Below are positions 1 through 7,623 of a stretch of 43,132 nucleotides of DNA, piece by piece. The stretch spans positions 1 through 43,132 of the forward strand of contig CAIKBL010000034.1 of NCBI GenBank assembly GCA_903825645.1, written 5' to 3'. The translations under genes and the position numbers were made by a program. Below the pieces are notes generated by a model, which saw nothing but the letters and a program-made list of their open reading frames with translations, was not told the origin of the DNA and did no database searches. The first letter of the stretch is position 1; the number at the start of each line of letters is the position of its first letter. Source of the stretch: an uncultured Pseudomonadota bacterium (lineage in GTDB: Bacteria > Pseudomonadota > Gammaproteobacteria > Ga0077536).

Positions 1-278
1 GCATGGACCGCAAAGGTCGGTGGGTGGACAACGTATTCGTCGAGCGGCTCTGGCGCAGCGTCAAGTACGAAAATGTATACTTGCACGCCTACGAGACGCC
101 GGCGGCCCTGCGTGCCGGACTGGCCCAATACTTCGCGTTCTGCAACACCAGGCGTCGTCACAGCGCACTGGACAGACGCACCCCGGATACGGTGTACTTC
201 GAACAGGCCGCAGGTAAACTGGCGGCCTGAAATCCTACGAAGATTTCACTTATGCCGCTGTCCAATTTCCTGGGTCCA
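1..278 (+). mobile_element. IS3-family insertion sequence, right end (cut by window edge)
   Basis: The end of an OrfB transposase gene is followed after about 30 bases by TGTCCAATTTCCTGGGTCCA (259-278). Its reverse complement starts TGGACC, as IS3-family terminal repeats often do, so 278 is the likely right boundary. The left end lies outside the window. The next reading frame opens within six bases of this boundary, so the element probably landed at the 5' end of that gene. Only one end is visible, so a target duplication cannot be tested. Confidence 0.7.
3..230 (+). CDS. IS3-family transposase OrfB, C-terminal part
   Basis: This is the C-terminal 75 residues of a DDE integrase-core transposase (IS3 OrfB). 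The diagnostic strings are WVDNVFVERLWRSVKYE, followed by LHAYE and CNTRRRHSALDRRTPD. The first segment normally carries the last catalytic Glu (the E of VERLWRS) of the DDE triad. The ATG at position 3 is internal, because family members are about 280 residues long and the frame runs off the left edge. The protein would cut and join the ends of the element whose right repeat lies just downstream. Family assignment is firm; the exact IS name cannot be given. Confidence 0.85.
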   Translation: MDRKGRWVDNVFVERLWRSVKYENVYLHAYETPAALRAGLAQYFAFCNTRRRHSALDRRTPDTVYFEQAAGKLAA

Positions 279-283
279 TTTCT

Positions 284-1855
284 TTGTTTAGCCGCATCAC
301 CGTATTAAGCATTAGTCTCCTCATGCTGACGCACTTGGCCATGCGCTCACCAGAGTTCCCTTTTGTTCCTGATAGCGCAAGTTATATAGAGCAAGCCCGC
401 TCCCTTTTTGAAAAAGGTAGCGCTCTCGAAAGATCCTACAGTATGGATGGCGGCGATAAGGAACCGTCCAAACTATTCCCTATTGGATTTCCAGCGACCC
501 TCGCATTATTCGAATTCGTCGGGGTAGATGCTTCAAAAGCTTCCATTGCGGTGAACTGGCTATCCTCAAGCCTGCTGCCAATCCTGTTCTTTCTGAGTTT
601 CCGTGGCGCCCTTGGGGAATCCTACGCTGCGATTGTGGCCGCGCTGAGCGTTTTTTCACCTGGCATTGTAACGTATTCCGGAATGGGGGCGACTGATATT
701 TTTTCGCTGGCCTTCACGGCCTGCTCAATCGCGCTGGTTATCAACACCACATCCGGCCGGCACTTGGCGGCGGCCGGAATATTCGCCGGGATTGCCTATT
801 CCATTAGAAATGCGCATCTCGCTCTATTACTCTCGTCTGGCCTATATTTTTTTTCGCTGTCTATTCTGGATAAAAAAAACCAGCACGCGACTGCCGTTCA
901 TGCCTCCATTTTTCTTTCAGGGGCTTTGCTTATTTTGTTACCGGTGCTGGCAAGAAATCTGATTCTCTTCGGTTCGTTAAATCCCTACCAAATGGAGCCG
1001 TCTACCATTGGCCTTGCCGTCAACATCAGGACATTTATACAAGAGTTTCTATATGACATTACGGCCAATCGGCATTTTGCACGCGCCTTGGCATGGTCTT
1101 TCACCGGATTGATATCGCTTGGGGTTTCCTCGCTATTTCTCGGCTGGACTGCCGTTTCATCCTGGACTCGACTCGATAGCAAACAAAAAAACCTACTTCT
1201 CTTTGGCTCGATTTACTCGCTTGTCGGCGCTTGTATCGTCATTACAGCGAGAACCCGCTATCAGTGGGGCGAACCCATTAACGTGCGGCATACTCTGCAA
1301 TATGCCCCTTATTTCCTAGCTGCTTCGTTCGTGCTGGTCTCTCTTCGGACAAAGATCGCACCGCGGCCAACCGTACGCTACTTATTGATGCTTGCTGTTG
1401 CGGCAATTACCGTGCTGCACGGCGCCTATGCGATCAACCTCGACGCGTAATCGCGCTTGGTTTACGAACGAAACGCTGCCGCATCATCGGCATACGCCAA
1501 TGGAAAAAACTATCTATGCGATTCAGGAGAGAGAGTCATACTACTTTCCAATTGGGCACACGTATTCAGAATTATGTGCAATGCGCCGGTTCGCCTTTGG
1601 TCGCCGACCGGCTCTCCAGCATCGCTAAATCTACCGTCGCGGGCGGATTTTTTTGAATCCGTCACGTCGCTATCGCGGGCACGGCCCGGCGCTCGTATAG
1701 TCGCGGGCTTATTTCCGGGCCGATCCGGAATCACCGACCAGAATCTTTCGGCATCAGAAGCCGATGTCACAAGGATGAGCAGTATGGGATGGAACATTCT
1801 TCAAAACGACCATAATGGCCTCTTGATCCAATTGCCCCAAACTGCCGAGAGATAG
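284..1855 (+). pseudogene. Polytopic membrane protein resembling PMT/ArnT-type glycosyltransferases, interrupted by a stop codon
   Basis: One frame is open from a TTG at 284 to 1447, hits TAA at 1448-1450, and is open again in the same frame to 1855. Together this makes about 523 residues. The first part is strongly hydrophobic with roughly 9-10 membrane segments. It shows features of GT-C (PMT/ArnT-like) lipid-linked sugar transferases: an acidic motif after the first segment (PDSASYIEQ), LFPIGFP and ARNLILFGS. The part after the stop is a soluble C-terminal domain (VILLSNWAHVFRI), as expected for this layout. The first in-frame ATG is at 323. The IS3 end at 278 may have removed the native start. 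It is either a fresh pseudogene or makes a truncated 388-residue product. Codon use is more AT-rich than in most neighbours. Substrate unknown. Confidence 0.7.
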
Positions 1856-1965
1856 AGAGACTCTGAAAGGCTGGCGCGATAGATGCTGCGACGGGACGCG
1901 TAGTTGATTTTCCCAGACCTCATTACTCAAATCACGCGTTCGCGGGTTTGAATTCCAGGGTATTC

Positions 1966-1988
1966 GTAAGCGCTCCACGATCTTCGTG
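1966..1988 (+). repeat. IS66-type left terminal inverted repeat
   Basis: The sequence begins GTAAGCGCTCCACGATCTTC. GTAAGCG is the usual terminal heptamer of IS66-family elements, and the tnpA start follows about 80 bases inside, the normal spacing. Confidence 0.7.
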
Positions 1989-2048
1989 ATTCCGAGGTAA
2001 CGCTAAGTTTGTCATGTTGTTTGTCTCGAAGGGGAGGAGCAACAGGGG

Positions 2049-2195
2049 ATGAAGAACGATTCATCGTTGACACCGCGGCAGCGGTATTGGCTGGGTCATT
2101 TACAGGCGTGCGAAGCCAGTGTGTTATCGGTTCTGGCGTACGCGCGGCGTGAAGGATTGAAGGCAGGCAGCTTGTATACGAGCCGTAGTCGGCTG
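2049..2195 (+). pseudogene. tnpA: IS66-family accessory protein TnpA, N-terminal fragment
   Basis: The frame from ATG 2049 gives LTPRQRYWLGHLQACEAS followed by VLAYARREGLKAGSLYT. This is the hallmark N-terminus of the small IS66 accessory protein TnpA, which helps transposition. Similarity ends near 2195, where the sequence switches to the antisense of the serine recombinase gene. The frame then closes at TGA 2220-2222. It is a remnant of about 46 codons and not functional. It explains why the recombinase frame on the other strand has an odd tail. Confidence 0.8.
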
Positions 2196-3136
2196 AGCGA
2201 GTTGAGCGCCAACTGTTGCTGATTGCGCGCGTATTCGTCCCAGCTGACGTATCCTTCGTGATGATCCTTGATAAACACTTCCCAGGTTCCGACTGGCTTG
2301 CTGTGGCCGTAGCTTCGACGGGCACGCCCTTCGGCAATAGATGTCCGCTTTTCGCTTTTGTCGTAAACGTAACCGCCTGCATAAAAGGGGTTTTTGAGCA
2401 CCGCGATCACGTTGCGGTAGCGGATCGGCAGCCAGGTAAAGCTAGTCATACGTCCTTCATCCGAAGGTCGAGGGAAGTGAACCCGATCAGCCGTCATCGA
2501 CAATAGCACCTGACGCACGCTGCCAAGCTCCCGGAAGCGCCTAAAGATGAGGCGGATCACTTCCTGCAAGCGCAGATCAGGGTCCAGCCCCAGACCTGCT
2601 TCGCGATGCCAGAGGTAACCAAACGGTACTGACAAGCGCAGCTCCCCGCGGCGCGCCTTTGACCTGGCGGCGTCGAACATCCGCGTCCTGAGCACGCCCA
2701 GTTCGAACTCGCTAATGCTGCCCTTCATACCCAGGAGCAGGCGGTCATTGGGCTGGCACGGATTGTACACGCCGTCGTGATCGATGACGCGGGCTTCGAC
2801 AAGTCCGCACAACTCCAGAAGATGGTGCCAATCACGCCCGTTACGCGCGAGCCTTGACGCGTCCAGGCACAACACAGCGCCGACCTTACCCGCGCACAGC
2901 CAGGCAACCAGACGGTCGAAGCCGGGGCGTGCCACTGTACCGCTCGCTGATCGGCCGAGATCCTCGTCGATAACCTCGACATCGGCAAAGCCGTGCTGAC
3001 GTGCGATGTCGACGAGGTCATACTGCTGGCGCTGGCTCTCCAGGTGGGTCATCACCTGAGATTGCGTCGATTGACGGACATAGACCACGGCCTTGCGCTT
3101 CAGGACCTGCGCCGGGATCAGTTCAGCGCTGGTCAT
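2096..3136 (-). CDS. Large serine recombinase (resolvase/invertase family), C-terminally truncated
   Basis: The N-terminal catalytic domain (about residues 15-155) contains VVYVRQST, where the Ser is the expected nucleophile, then DEDLGRSASGTVARPGFDR and SRLARNGRDW with the usual catalytic Arg residues. It continues into the 'recombinase' DNA-binding domain (PFGYLWHREAG, VLKNPFYAGGYVYDK). Family members are usually well over 500 residues, with a zinc ribbon and coiled coil. Here homology stops near residue 313, and the last ~33 residues are read antisense through IS66 tnpA, so this is a truncation product. The start at 3136 overlaps the upstream small gene by 14 bases, suggesting translational coupling. 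It would catalyse site-specific or transposition-type strand exchange; the missing zinc ribbon makes activity doubtful. Confidence 0.8.
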   Translation of the reverse strand: MTSAELIPAQVLKRKAVVYVRQSTQSQVMTHLESQRQQYDLVDIARQHGFADVEVIDEDLGRSASGTVARPGFDRLVAWLCAGKVGAVLCLDASRLARNGRDWHHLLELCGLVEARVIDHDGVYNPCQPNDRLLLGMKGSISEFELGVLRTRMFDAARSKARRGELRLSVPFGYLWHREAGLGLDPDLRLQEVIRLIFRRFRELGSVRQVLLSMTADRVHFPRPSDEGRMTSFTWLPIRYRNVIAVLKNPFYAGGYVYDKSEKRTSIAEGRARRSYGHSKPVGTWEVFIKDHHEGYVSWDEYARNQQQLALNSLSRLRLVYKLPAFNPSRRAYARTDNTLASHACK

Positions 3137-3302
3137 CGCCGAGCGCCTCGACCAAGAGGCCGGCGGCCCGCATTAGCATCTGGGCAAGCGTGATCACGGC
3201 CTTCGCTCGCTCCGTTTCGCTCATCCTGTCCACCTTGCGGGCCTCGAATGTCAGGCTCATCTGTTTGCCCAGGATCGGTGCGGGCACGTCGTGTTGCTTC
3301 AT
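3123..3302 (-). CDS. Small protein upstream of serine recombinase
   Basis: A 59-residue protein starting MKQHDVPAPILGKQMSLTF and ending in RAAGLLVEALGDDQR. The ATG at 3302 is preceded at good distance by AAGGAGAAAGTCG, which decides this start over a longer frame opening at 3326. Its 3' end overlaps the recombinase start. Small proteins of this kind are, as far as I remember, regular companions of this recombinase type, but no function is known to me. The sequence is predicted helical and lacks membrane segments. A role in regulating or assisting the recombinase is only inference. Confidence 0.6.
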   Translation of the reverse strand: MKQHDVPAPILGKQMSLTFEARKVDRMSETERAKAVITLAQMLMRAAGLLVEALGDDQR

Positions 3303-3621
3303 CGACTTTCTCCTTAGCGAGTCCATTTTCGCATCCGGAGTTTGTTAAAACAGCGACCGGAGTGACCAGCTTTATCAAATCAGACAGCGCCGCAATATCC
3401 ACCTGGGGCTGACCCATTATCATCTTGGCGCAGGCGACGGGATCTACTATCCAGCCCGGCATCGAGACGACAATGCCAGCTGGGCCTTCCACTTTAAGGA
3501 ATTGGCCGGTCGCTCACATTTCGACCCGCCGTACACTGACTTTCCGCCCGAAATAGGGATGCCAGCGATAATGAACTTCTCGTTTTTCGCCGACATGGGC
3601 AGAATGAACGGGTGATGGCAC
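3303..3621 (-). pseudogene. Transposon companion protein (HYRWHPYFG type), broken by in-frame TGA
   Basis: Read on the minus strand from about 3621, one frame gives REVHYRWHPYFGRKVSV, RRVEM, then TGA (3516-3514). The same frame continues ATGQFLKVEGPAGIVV, GWIVDPVACAKM and QPQVDIAALSDLIKLV. The two halves are typical of one short protein that accompanies certain serine recombinases and transposases. The stop is in frame, so this is a nonsense mutation and not a frameshift. With the 59-residue gene and the recombinase it forms a three-gene, same-strand module. Its biochemical role is unknown to me. Confidence 0.6.
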
Positions 3622-3920
3622 TCGGTCGGAAAAATTGGATGTTCAGTGACACGGTGAAAGGCGCGCAATCGCGCGCCAATCTTTATGCCTTAATTGAAAC
3701 TGCCAAGGCAAATGGGCTCGAGCCCTATGCGTGTTTGCGCCGCGTGTTCACCTTGCTGCCGCAAGCCACCGCGGTCGCCGACATCGAAGCCCTGCTGCCC
3801 AGGCACCCGCACAAAGACTCAACCGAAAGCTCGTTCGCCCCTTGCTTCCTCGTCAATGACGGGGTTGCTGGATCGCTTGCGAAGATCCCACACAAGCGCA
3901 GGTTCGATACGCGGCGTTGA
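3612..3920 (+). pseudogene. tnpC: IS66-family transposase TnpC, C-terminal fragment
   Basis: The frame gives LGRKNWMFSDTVKGAQ, NLYALIETAKANGLEPY and LLPQATAVADIEALLP. These are the standard last ~65 residues of IS66 transposases. The segment starts abruptly at the junction with the recombinase module (about 3612) and has no upstream catalytic region, so it is a remnant. The frame runs on over the right terminal repeat to a stop at 3920, but residues after ~67 are not family sequence. Confidence 0.8.
3862..3880 (-). repeat. IS66-type right terminal inverted repeat
   Basis: On the minus strand from 3880 the sequence reads GCAAGCGATCCAGCAACCC. It matches the left end at 1966 in GNAAGCGNTCCA. 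It differs from the canonical GTAAGCG by one base. Confidence 0.6.
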
Positions 3921-4206
3921 TTACCGATTTGGATCTTCCGGCACTCGAAGTGTGACGCATTTATCGCGGCCGCACAGGCTGACCCTGCCCTCAGTTCAGG
4001 GTCGTCCGGGCACGTAATATTGCACGGCACGAAAATAAAAGTCGCGGGTTGCCGCGACAAGTACACCCCTTTCGGTTAAGCCCTTGTCGAGGCCCACGGG
4101 GTGCGGCTATGGTCCTCACGCTGATGGCAGAACCCGCTGGGCGCCAGTTTTGAGGGGCTGGGAGGGCTAACCGACGCTTTGCGCACGACAGATCGCACGA
4201 ACTAAG
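3921..4206. other. Intergenic, no feature recognised
   Basis: Between the IS66 remnant and the next gene I see no convincing reading frame, repeat or RNA. Short open frames on the minus strand have no recognisable similarity and poor starts. Confidence 0.4.
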
Positions 4207-4218
4207 GTGTCGCTGCGC

Positions 4219-4757
4219 ATGAAGAATCACGGCACAAACCTGTCAGGACTCCCGCGACGAATGGTGCGCAGGATCATCCGGCGCTGCCTCGCTAACGCGC
4301 GGAGCTCTGCCCGGGATTTAGGGCGGCTGGACCAGGACTTCCCGGCAAGGCGCGACCTGCACCGGCTAGTGGTTCAGGAAGGCCTTGTGATTGACGTCTT
4401 CTGGAAATCGCGCGCTATCGGCAAGGGACCAGCCCTGTCCGTATTCGTCTGCGGTGATGAGTTCGCAACATGTGACTGCTTCGGACCTCGCAAGGGACAT
4501 TTTTATCTGGCACTACTTTCCCCTGGCCCGCCCAGACATCAGCGGCTCGAGTTTGTGGAAGCGTCGGTTAGCGACCAAATTAGGCGCACGATGGCGGAGA
4601 TTGAACAGAATCTTGGATACTATGTAGAAAGCGCCGGAAACCCGGCGATCCGAAAATTCCAGGTGGGGCAGGGCGTCTGCGCGCGGTGTTGCCGGAAGCG
4701 GAATCTCGGTTACGCATTTTTCTGCGCAAGCAGCCGGAACTGCGCGATCTCTGTTGA
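4219..4757 (+). pseudogene. Conserved-looking hypothetical protein, probably frameshifted near its 3' end
   Basis: From ATG 4219 the frame encodes a soluble, basic protein with GLPRRMVRRIIRRCL, RRDLHRLVVQEGLVIDVFWK and FVCGDEFATCDCFG. It looks like a real, structured protein, but I do not recognise a named family. Near 4665 the frame continues as a Cys-rich tail to a stop at 4812. The neighbouring frame then reads LRAVLPEAESRLRIFLRK followed by QPELRDLC and TGA at 4755-4757, a much more protein-like ending. A single lost base in the CAGGTGGGGCAGGGC stretch would explain this. Without the shift the protein would be about 180 residues. A sequencing error cannot be excluded. Confidence 0.5.
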
Positions 4758-4812
4758 GTCTCGACATTTGATCGCGGGCGTACGAATCACCGACTTCGTG
4801 CCTATTGCATAG

Positions 4813-5075
4813 GGGCTACATCGATCGGCTTGACGGTGTCGAGCGGCAGAGTGGGGTCACGCGCTTTGCCTGCGTCGAAAGCGCACGCCCGTTCTGGATC
4901 CTCCGCTAACGAACGTCGCGTCGCTGTGCATGTGCCGGCTCTGCGTTTGGCCACACGACTCGCGGTCGTCGGAGCGTTGCCAGGTTGCGGTCGAGACGAG
5001 AATTAAGTAGCTTTAAAATCGAGAGTTACCCGGGTGGCGGTGTCGTCAAGAGACTACGGGCCTGGGAGGGACGGT
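4813..5075. other. Intergenic region upstream of the catabolic operon
   Basis: No gene is seen. This stretch must hold the promoter of the operon that starts at 5076 if the operon has its own. An AT-richer patch (AATTAAGTAGCTTTAAAATC, about 5000-5020) is the best place to look, but I cannot name -35/-10 boxes with confidence. Confidence 0.35.
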
Positions 5076-5615
5076 GTGAAGCGAAGTGAGATTGGCGCGC
5101 TGACGTGCGCACTGGCCGACGCTTTAGCCGAAGTCGGTGATCCTTGGAGCCTGTTGATTATTCAGGAGCTGACGCTTCGTAACCGCCGTTTCGATGGGAT
5201 CGCAGCACAGACCAAGATGTCCGAGAGTTCGCTTGCCGCCAGCCTGAAGCGGCTCGAAAAGGTCGGCGTCGTTGGGCGACGGCCCTATCAGGCCCACCCG
5301 CCTCGATACGAGTACCGACTGACGTCAAAAGGGGCTGATCTCTGGTCGACCCTTGTCGCGCTCACCGGCTGGGGCGATCGATGGCAGGGACGCCAGACCG
5401 CACCGCGCTCCCTTTGTTGTACGGCATGCGGCGCGGCAGCACATCCCCGATTGGCCTGCGCCAGCTGTGGGGCGGCGCTTAACCCACGCGCCGTTAACGC
5501 GGTGCCGTCAGCGGGAAATGCAGGCAGGGCGCGCCACGCGCGCCTCGTCCAAATGATGCGCAGGGCACGCAGCGCGGGCAGCCGCCGAGTGCGCGAAGGA
5601 GTCAGGAAGCCGTGA
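5076..5615 (+). CDS. HxlR/MarR-like winged-helix regulator with C-terminal Cys-rich tail
   Basis: A 179-residue protein with the HxlR-type winged helix in residues ~5-105: ADALAEVGDPWSLLIIQEL, RRFDGIAAQTKMSESSLAAS, LKRLEKVGVVGRR, YRLTSKGADLW. GTG at 5076 is preferred over the GTG at 5034 because GGGAGG sits six bases before it. After the wing lies CTAC...CASC, a possible zinc ribbon, then an Arg-rich tail. Typical HxlR proteins are 100-160 residues, and the CxxC pairs suggest a metal or redox-linked add-on. It is the first gene of a co-directional unit and overlaps the next start by four bases (GTGA), so it probably controls the operon it sits in. Ligand unknown. Confidence 0.8.
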   Translation: MKRSEIGALTCALADALAEVGDPWSLLIIQELTLRNRRFDGIAAQTKMSESSLAASLKRLEKVGVVGRRPYQAHPPRYEYRLTSKGADLWSTLVALTGWGDRWQGRQTAPRSLCCTACGAAAHPRLACASCGAALNPRAVNAVPSAGNAGRARHARLVQMMRRARSAGSRRVREGVRKP

Positions 5616-7471
5616 ATCATTCAAGTCCGTTCGCCAGTCTACCCCGGGGCCTCTTAGTGGAGGCAGAGGATTTCGACGACTACGGTGGGTGGATCCTCGA
5701 CTCTCAGTTTGAGACGCAGATGGGCTCGCCGTACCTGCTTGCCCATGGCCTCGGTCGGCCTGTCGCCGACGCGAAGACCCGGCTCGCCATCGCTGCACCG
5801 GGCGCGTATGGCGTGTGGGTCCGGGCGAAGGACTGGGTACCGTTGCACCATCCCGGACGCTTCACGTTGGCGATTAATGGCATGACGCTCGAAAAGGTTT
5901 TTGGTGCCCATGATCAGGACTGGTCATGGGAGTACGGTGGACAGGTTTCGCTGCCCCAGGGCGACGTGACGCTGGCGCTGCACGATCTGACCGGTTTCGA
6001 GGGCCGCTGTGACGCCATCTACCTGAGTCAGGACGGCCTGCCACCGCCTAACGCTATCAACGAGGCCACGCGCGCCTGGCGAAGGGCGCTGCGCGGGCTA
6101 CCGGCGCAGCCGGTTACCGCAGGGGATTACGATGTGGTGGTCATCGGGGGGGGCATCTCCGGGTGCGCGGCCGCCTTGACGGTTGCTCGCCTCGGCCAAC
6201 GCGTCGTCTTGATTCATGACCGACCCGTGCTCGGCGGCAATGCCAGCCTGGAAATCGGCCTGATGCCGCGCGGTACGCAGGGCGCGCTTCTCCGCGAGCT
6301 GTCGGCGCGGAGCGCCACGGGCGATCTCCAAGCGTTATCGCTGCTCAACGCCGAGCCGACCGCTTCGGTCTTCCTGGAACATCGGCTCGTCAGCGCTGTC
6401 ACGGCCGATGCGAAAATAGTCTCAGTCGATGCCGTCGAGGCGCGCGGCGGGCTTACGCGTCGTTTCACGGGGCGCGTATTTATCGACACCAGCGGCGTCG
6501 CCATGCTTGGTGTCCTCGCGGGCGGGGAGACGCGCTTCGGCCGCGAGGCGCGGGCGGACTTTAACGAGCCTTACGCGCCGGATGAGGCCGACCAGATGCA
6601 TCATGGCAACACGCTGTTCTTCCGCACGCGAATGGCCGCGCAACCGGTGCCGTTCCCTGATGTGCCGTGGGCGCTCGAGGTGTCGAAGGATTATGCCAAC
6701 CTGAGCGGACAGCTGATTAAATCAGGACAGGAGAACGGTCCGGGTCCGCGCGTCGGCGATAATCCGGCCACCCCGGCGTTCCGGTTTGGCCGGAAAGCGG
6801 ATGTCTTCCCGGCGACGCATTTCTGGGAGTATGGGCAATGGCTCGATCCCTATCTTTCTGGCGAGCACGTCCGCGATTACCTCATGCGCGCGCTGTACGG
6901 GACCTTTTCGAACGTCAAGCGTCTGGCGCCTGAGGCGTACGCCAATCTTGAGTTTGAGTGGATGGCCCATGTCGCGGCCCAGGGCGAGTTTCGACGCTAC
7001 CAGGGCGACTACCTATTGACGGAAAACGACATCAGAAATCACACCCGTTTCGATGACACGCTCGTTGTGAACGATGGTGCGTTCTGTATTCACTGCGCGT
7101 GGCAGCCGGGCGAAGGTAAATATGACTTTCGTCTCAAGGATTGGATTTGGGACGAACGGGACAAATTAGCCTATGACATTCCGTTCCGCTGCCTCTATTC
7201 GGCCAATATCATGAACCTGCTGATGGCCGGCAAGCATATCAGCGTCACCCACGTCGCCGCCTCGGCGACTAAGTTTATGGGCAATGGGGCGCAACATGGT
7301 CTCGCCGTGGGTGCCGCTGCGGTCTTGTGTAATCAGCACCAAACAACACCCCGCGGACTCTATGAGACACATCTCAGCGAACTGAAAGATCTGGTGGATA
7401 CCCTCACGCGCTGTGATCACGGGCTGTCCAGTCCTTCGTCTGCACGCGAAGGGGCGTCGGCTGCGGGTTAA
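5612..7471 (+). CDS. FAD-dependent oxidoreductase (PF12831 type) with N-terminal beta-rich domain
   Basis: A 619-residue protein. Residues ~13-145 form a beta-rich module (LLVEAEDFDDYGGW, GAYGVWVRAKDWVP, ALHDLTGF, GRCDAIYLSQDG) resembling carbohydrate-binding-like domains attached to such oxidoreductases. Residues ~172-205 carry the FAD Rossmann motif (DYDVVVIGGGISGCAAAL, GxGxxG at 178-184), followed by VLGGNASLEIGL. The C-terminal part has the conserved YSANIMNLLMAGKHISVTH and the final GNGAQHGLAVGAAA cofactor contact. GTG 5612 overlaps the regulator stop, with AAGGAG upstream. The family is FAD_oxidored; substrates are mostly unknown, and the added domain hints at a glycosylated or polyol-like substrate. 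It probably performs the first oxidation in the operon's pathway. Confidence 0.85.
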   Translation: MNHSSPFASLPRGLLVEAEDFDDYGGWILDSQFETQMGSPYLLAHGLGRPVADAKTRLAIAAPGAYGVWVRAKDWVPLHHPGRFTLAINGMTLEKVFGAHDQDWSWEYGGQVSLPQGDVTLALHDLTGFEGRCDAIYLSQDGLPPPNAINEATRAWRRALRGLPAQPVTAGDYDVVVIGGGISGCAAALTVARLGQRVVLIHDRPVLGGNASLEIGLMPRGTQGALLRELSARSATGDLQALSLLNAEPTASVFLEHRLVSAVTADAKIVSVDAVEARGGLTRRFTGRVFIDTSGVAMLGVLAGGETRFGREARADFNEPYAPDEADQMHHGNTLFFRTRMAAQPVPFPDVPWALEVSKDYANLSGQLIKSGQENGPGPRVGDNPATPAFRFGRKADVFPATHFWEYGQWLDPYLSGEHVRDYLMRALYGTFSNVKRLAPEAYANLEFEWMAHVAAQGEFRRYQGDYLLTENDIRNHTRFDDTLVVNDGAFCIHCAWQPGEGKYDFRLKDWIWDERDKLAYDIPFRCLYSANIMNLLMAGKHISVTHVAASATKFMGNGAQHGLAVGAAAVLCNQHQTTPRGLYETHLSELKDLVDTLTRCDHGLSSPSSAREGASAAG

Positions 7472-7623
7472 CCCGCGGATGCGCCGCGACTCGATGGCTG
7501 ACGGCGCCCTATTTTCGGGCATCAGCGAGGAGACAAGCCAGGCGCCGAGTCGCACCGTGGTGCGGCCTCTGCGGCGGCCCTTGGCGGTGAGGTAGGCCTT
7601 GACACATTTACCAGGAATAGCCC

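Larger units (their letters stand above)
1966..3880. mobile_element. IS66-family shell with a serine-recombinase module inside
   Basis: The left end starts GTAAGCGCTCCACGATC at 1966. The right end, read on the opposite strand from 3880, is GCAAGCGATCCAGCAACC, a matching imperfect inverted repeat of IS66 type. Inside, next to the left end, is the first ~46 codons of the IS66 accessory gene tnpA. Next to the right end is the last ~67 codons of the transposase tnpC. Everything between (rest of tnpA, tnpB, most of tnpC) is missing and replaced by an oppositely oriented module of three genes ending in a serine recombinase. The 8 bases outside the ends (GGGTATTC and GAAGATCC) do not match, so no simple target duplication remains. 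The element cannot move by itself. Confidence 0.75.

Noticed and set aside
1925-1965. T-arm-like string (CGCGGGTTTGAATTCC) suggesting a tRNA remnant at the IS66 left end
   Set aside because: The flanks do not fold into an acceptor or anticodon arm, and the match to GGTTCGAATCC is imperfect.
3133-3492. A 119-codon frame on the minus strand overlapping the small recombinase companion and the recombinase start
   Set aside because: Only its first ~65 codons are family sequence (second half of the HYRWHPYFG-type gene). The rest is a shadow of the 59-residue gene in another frame.
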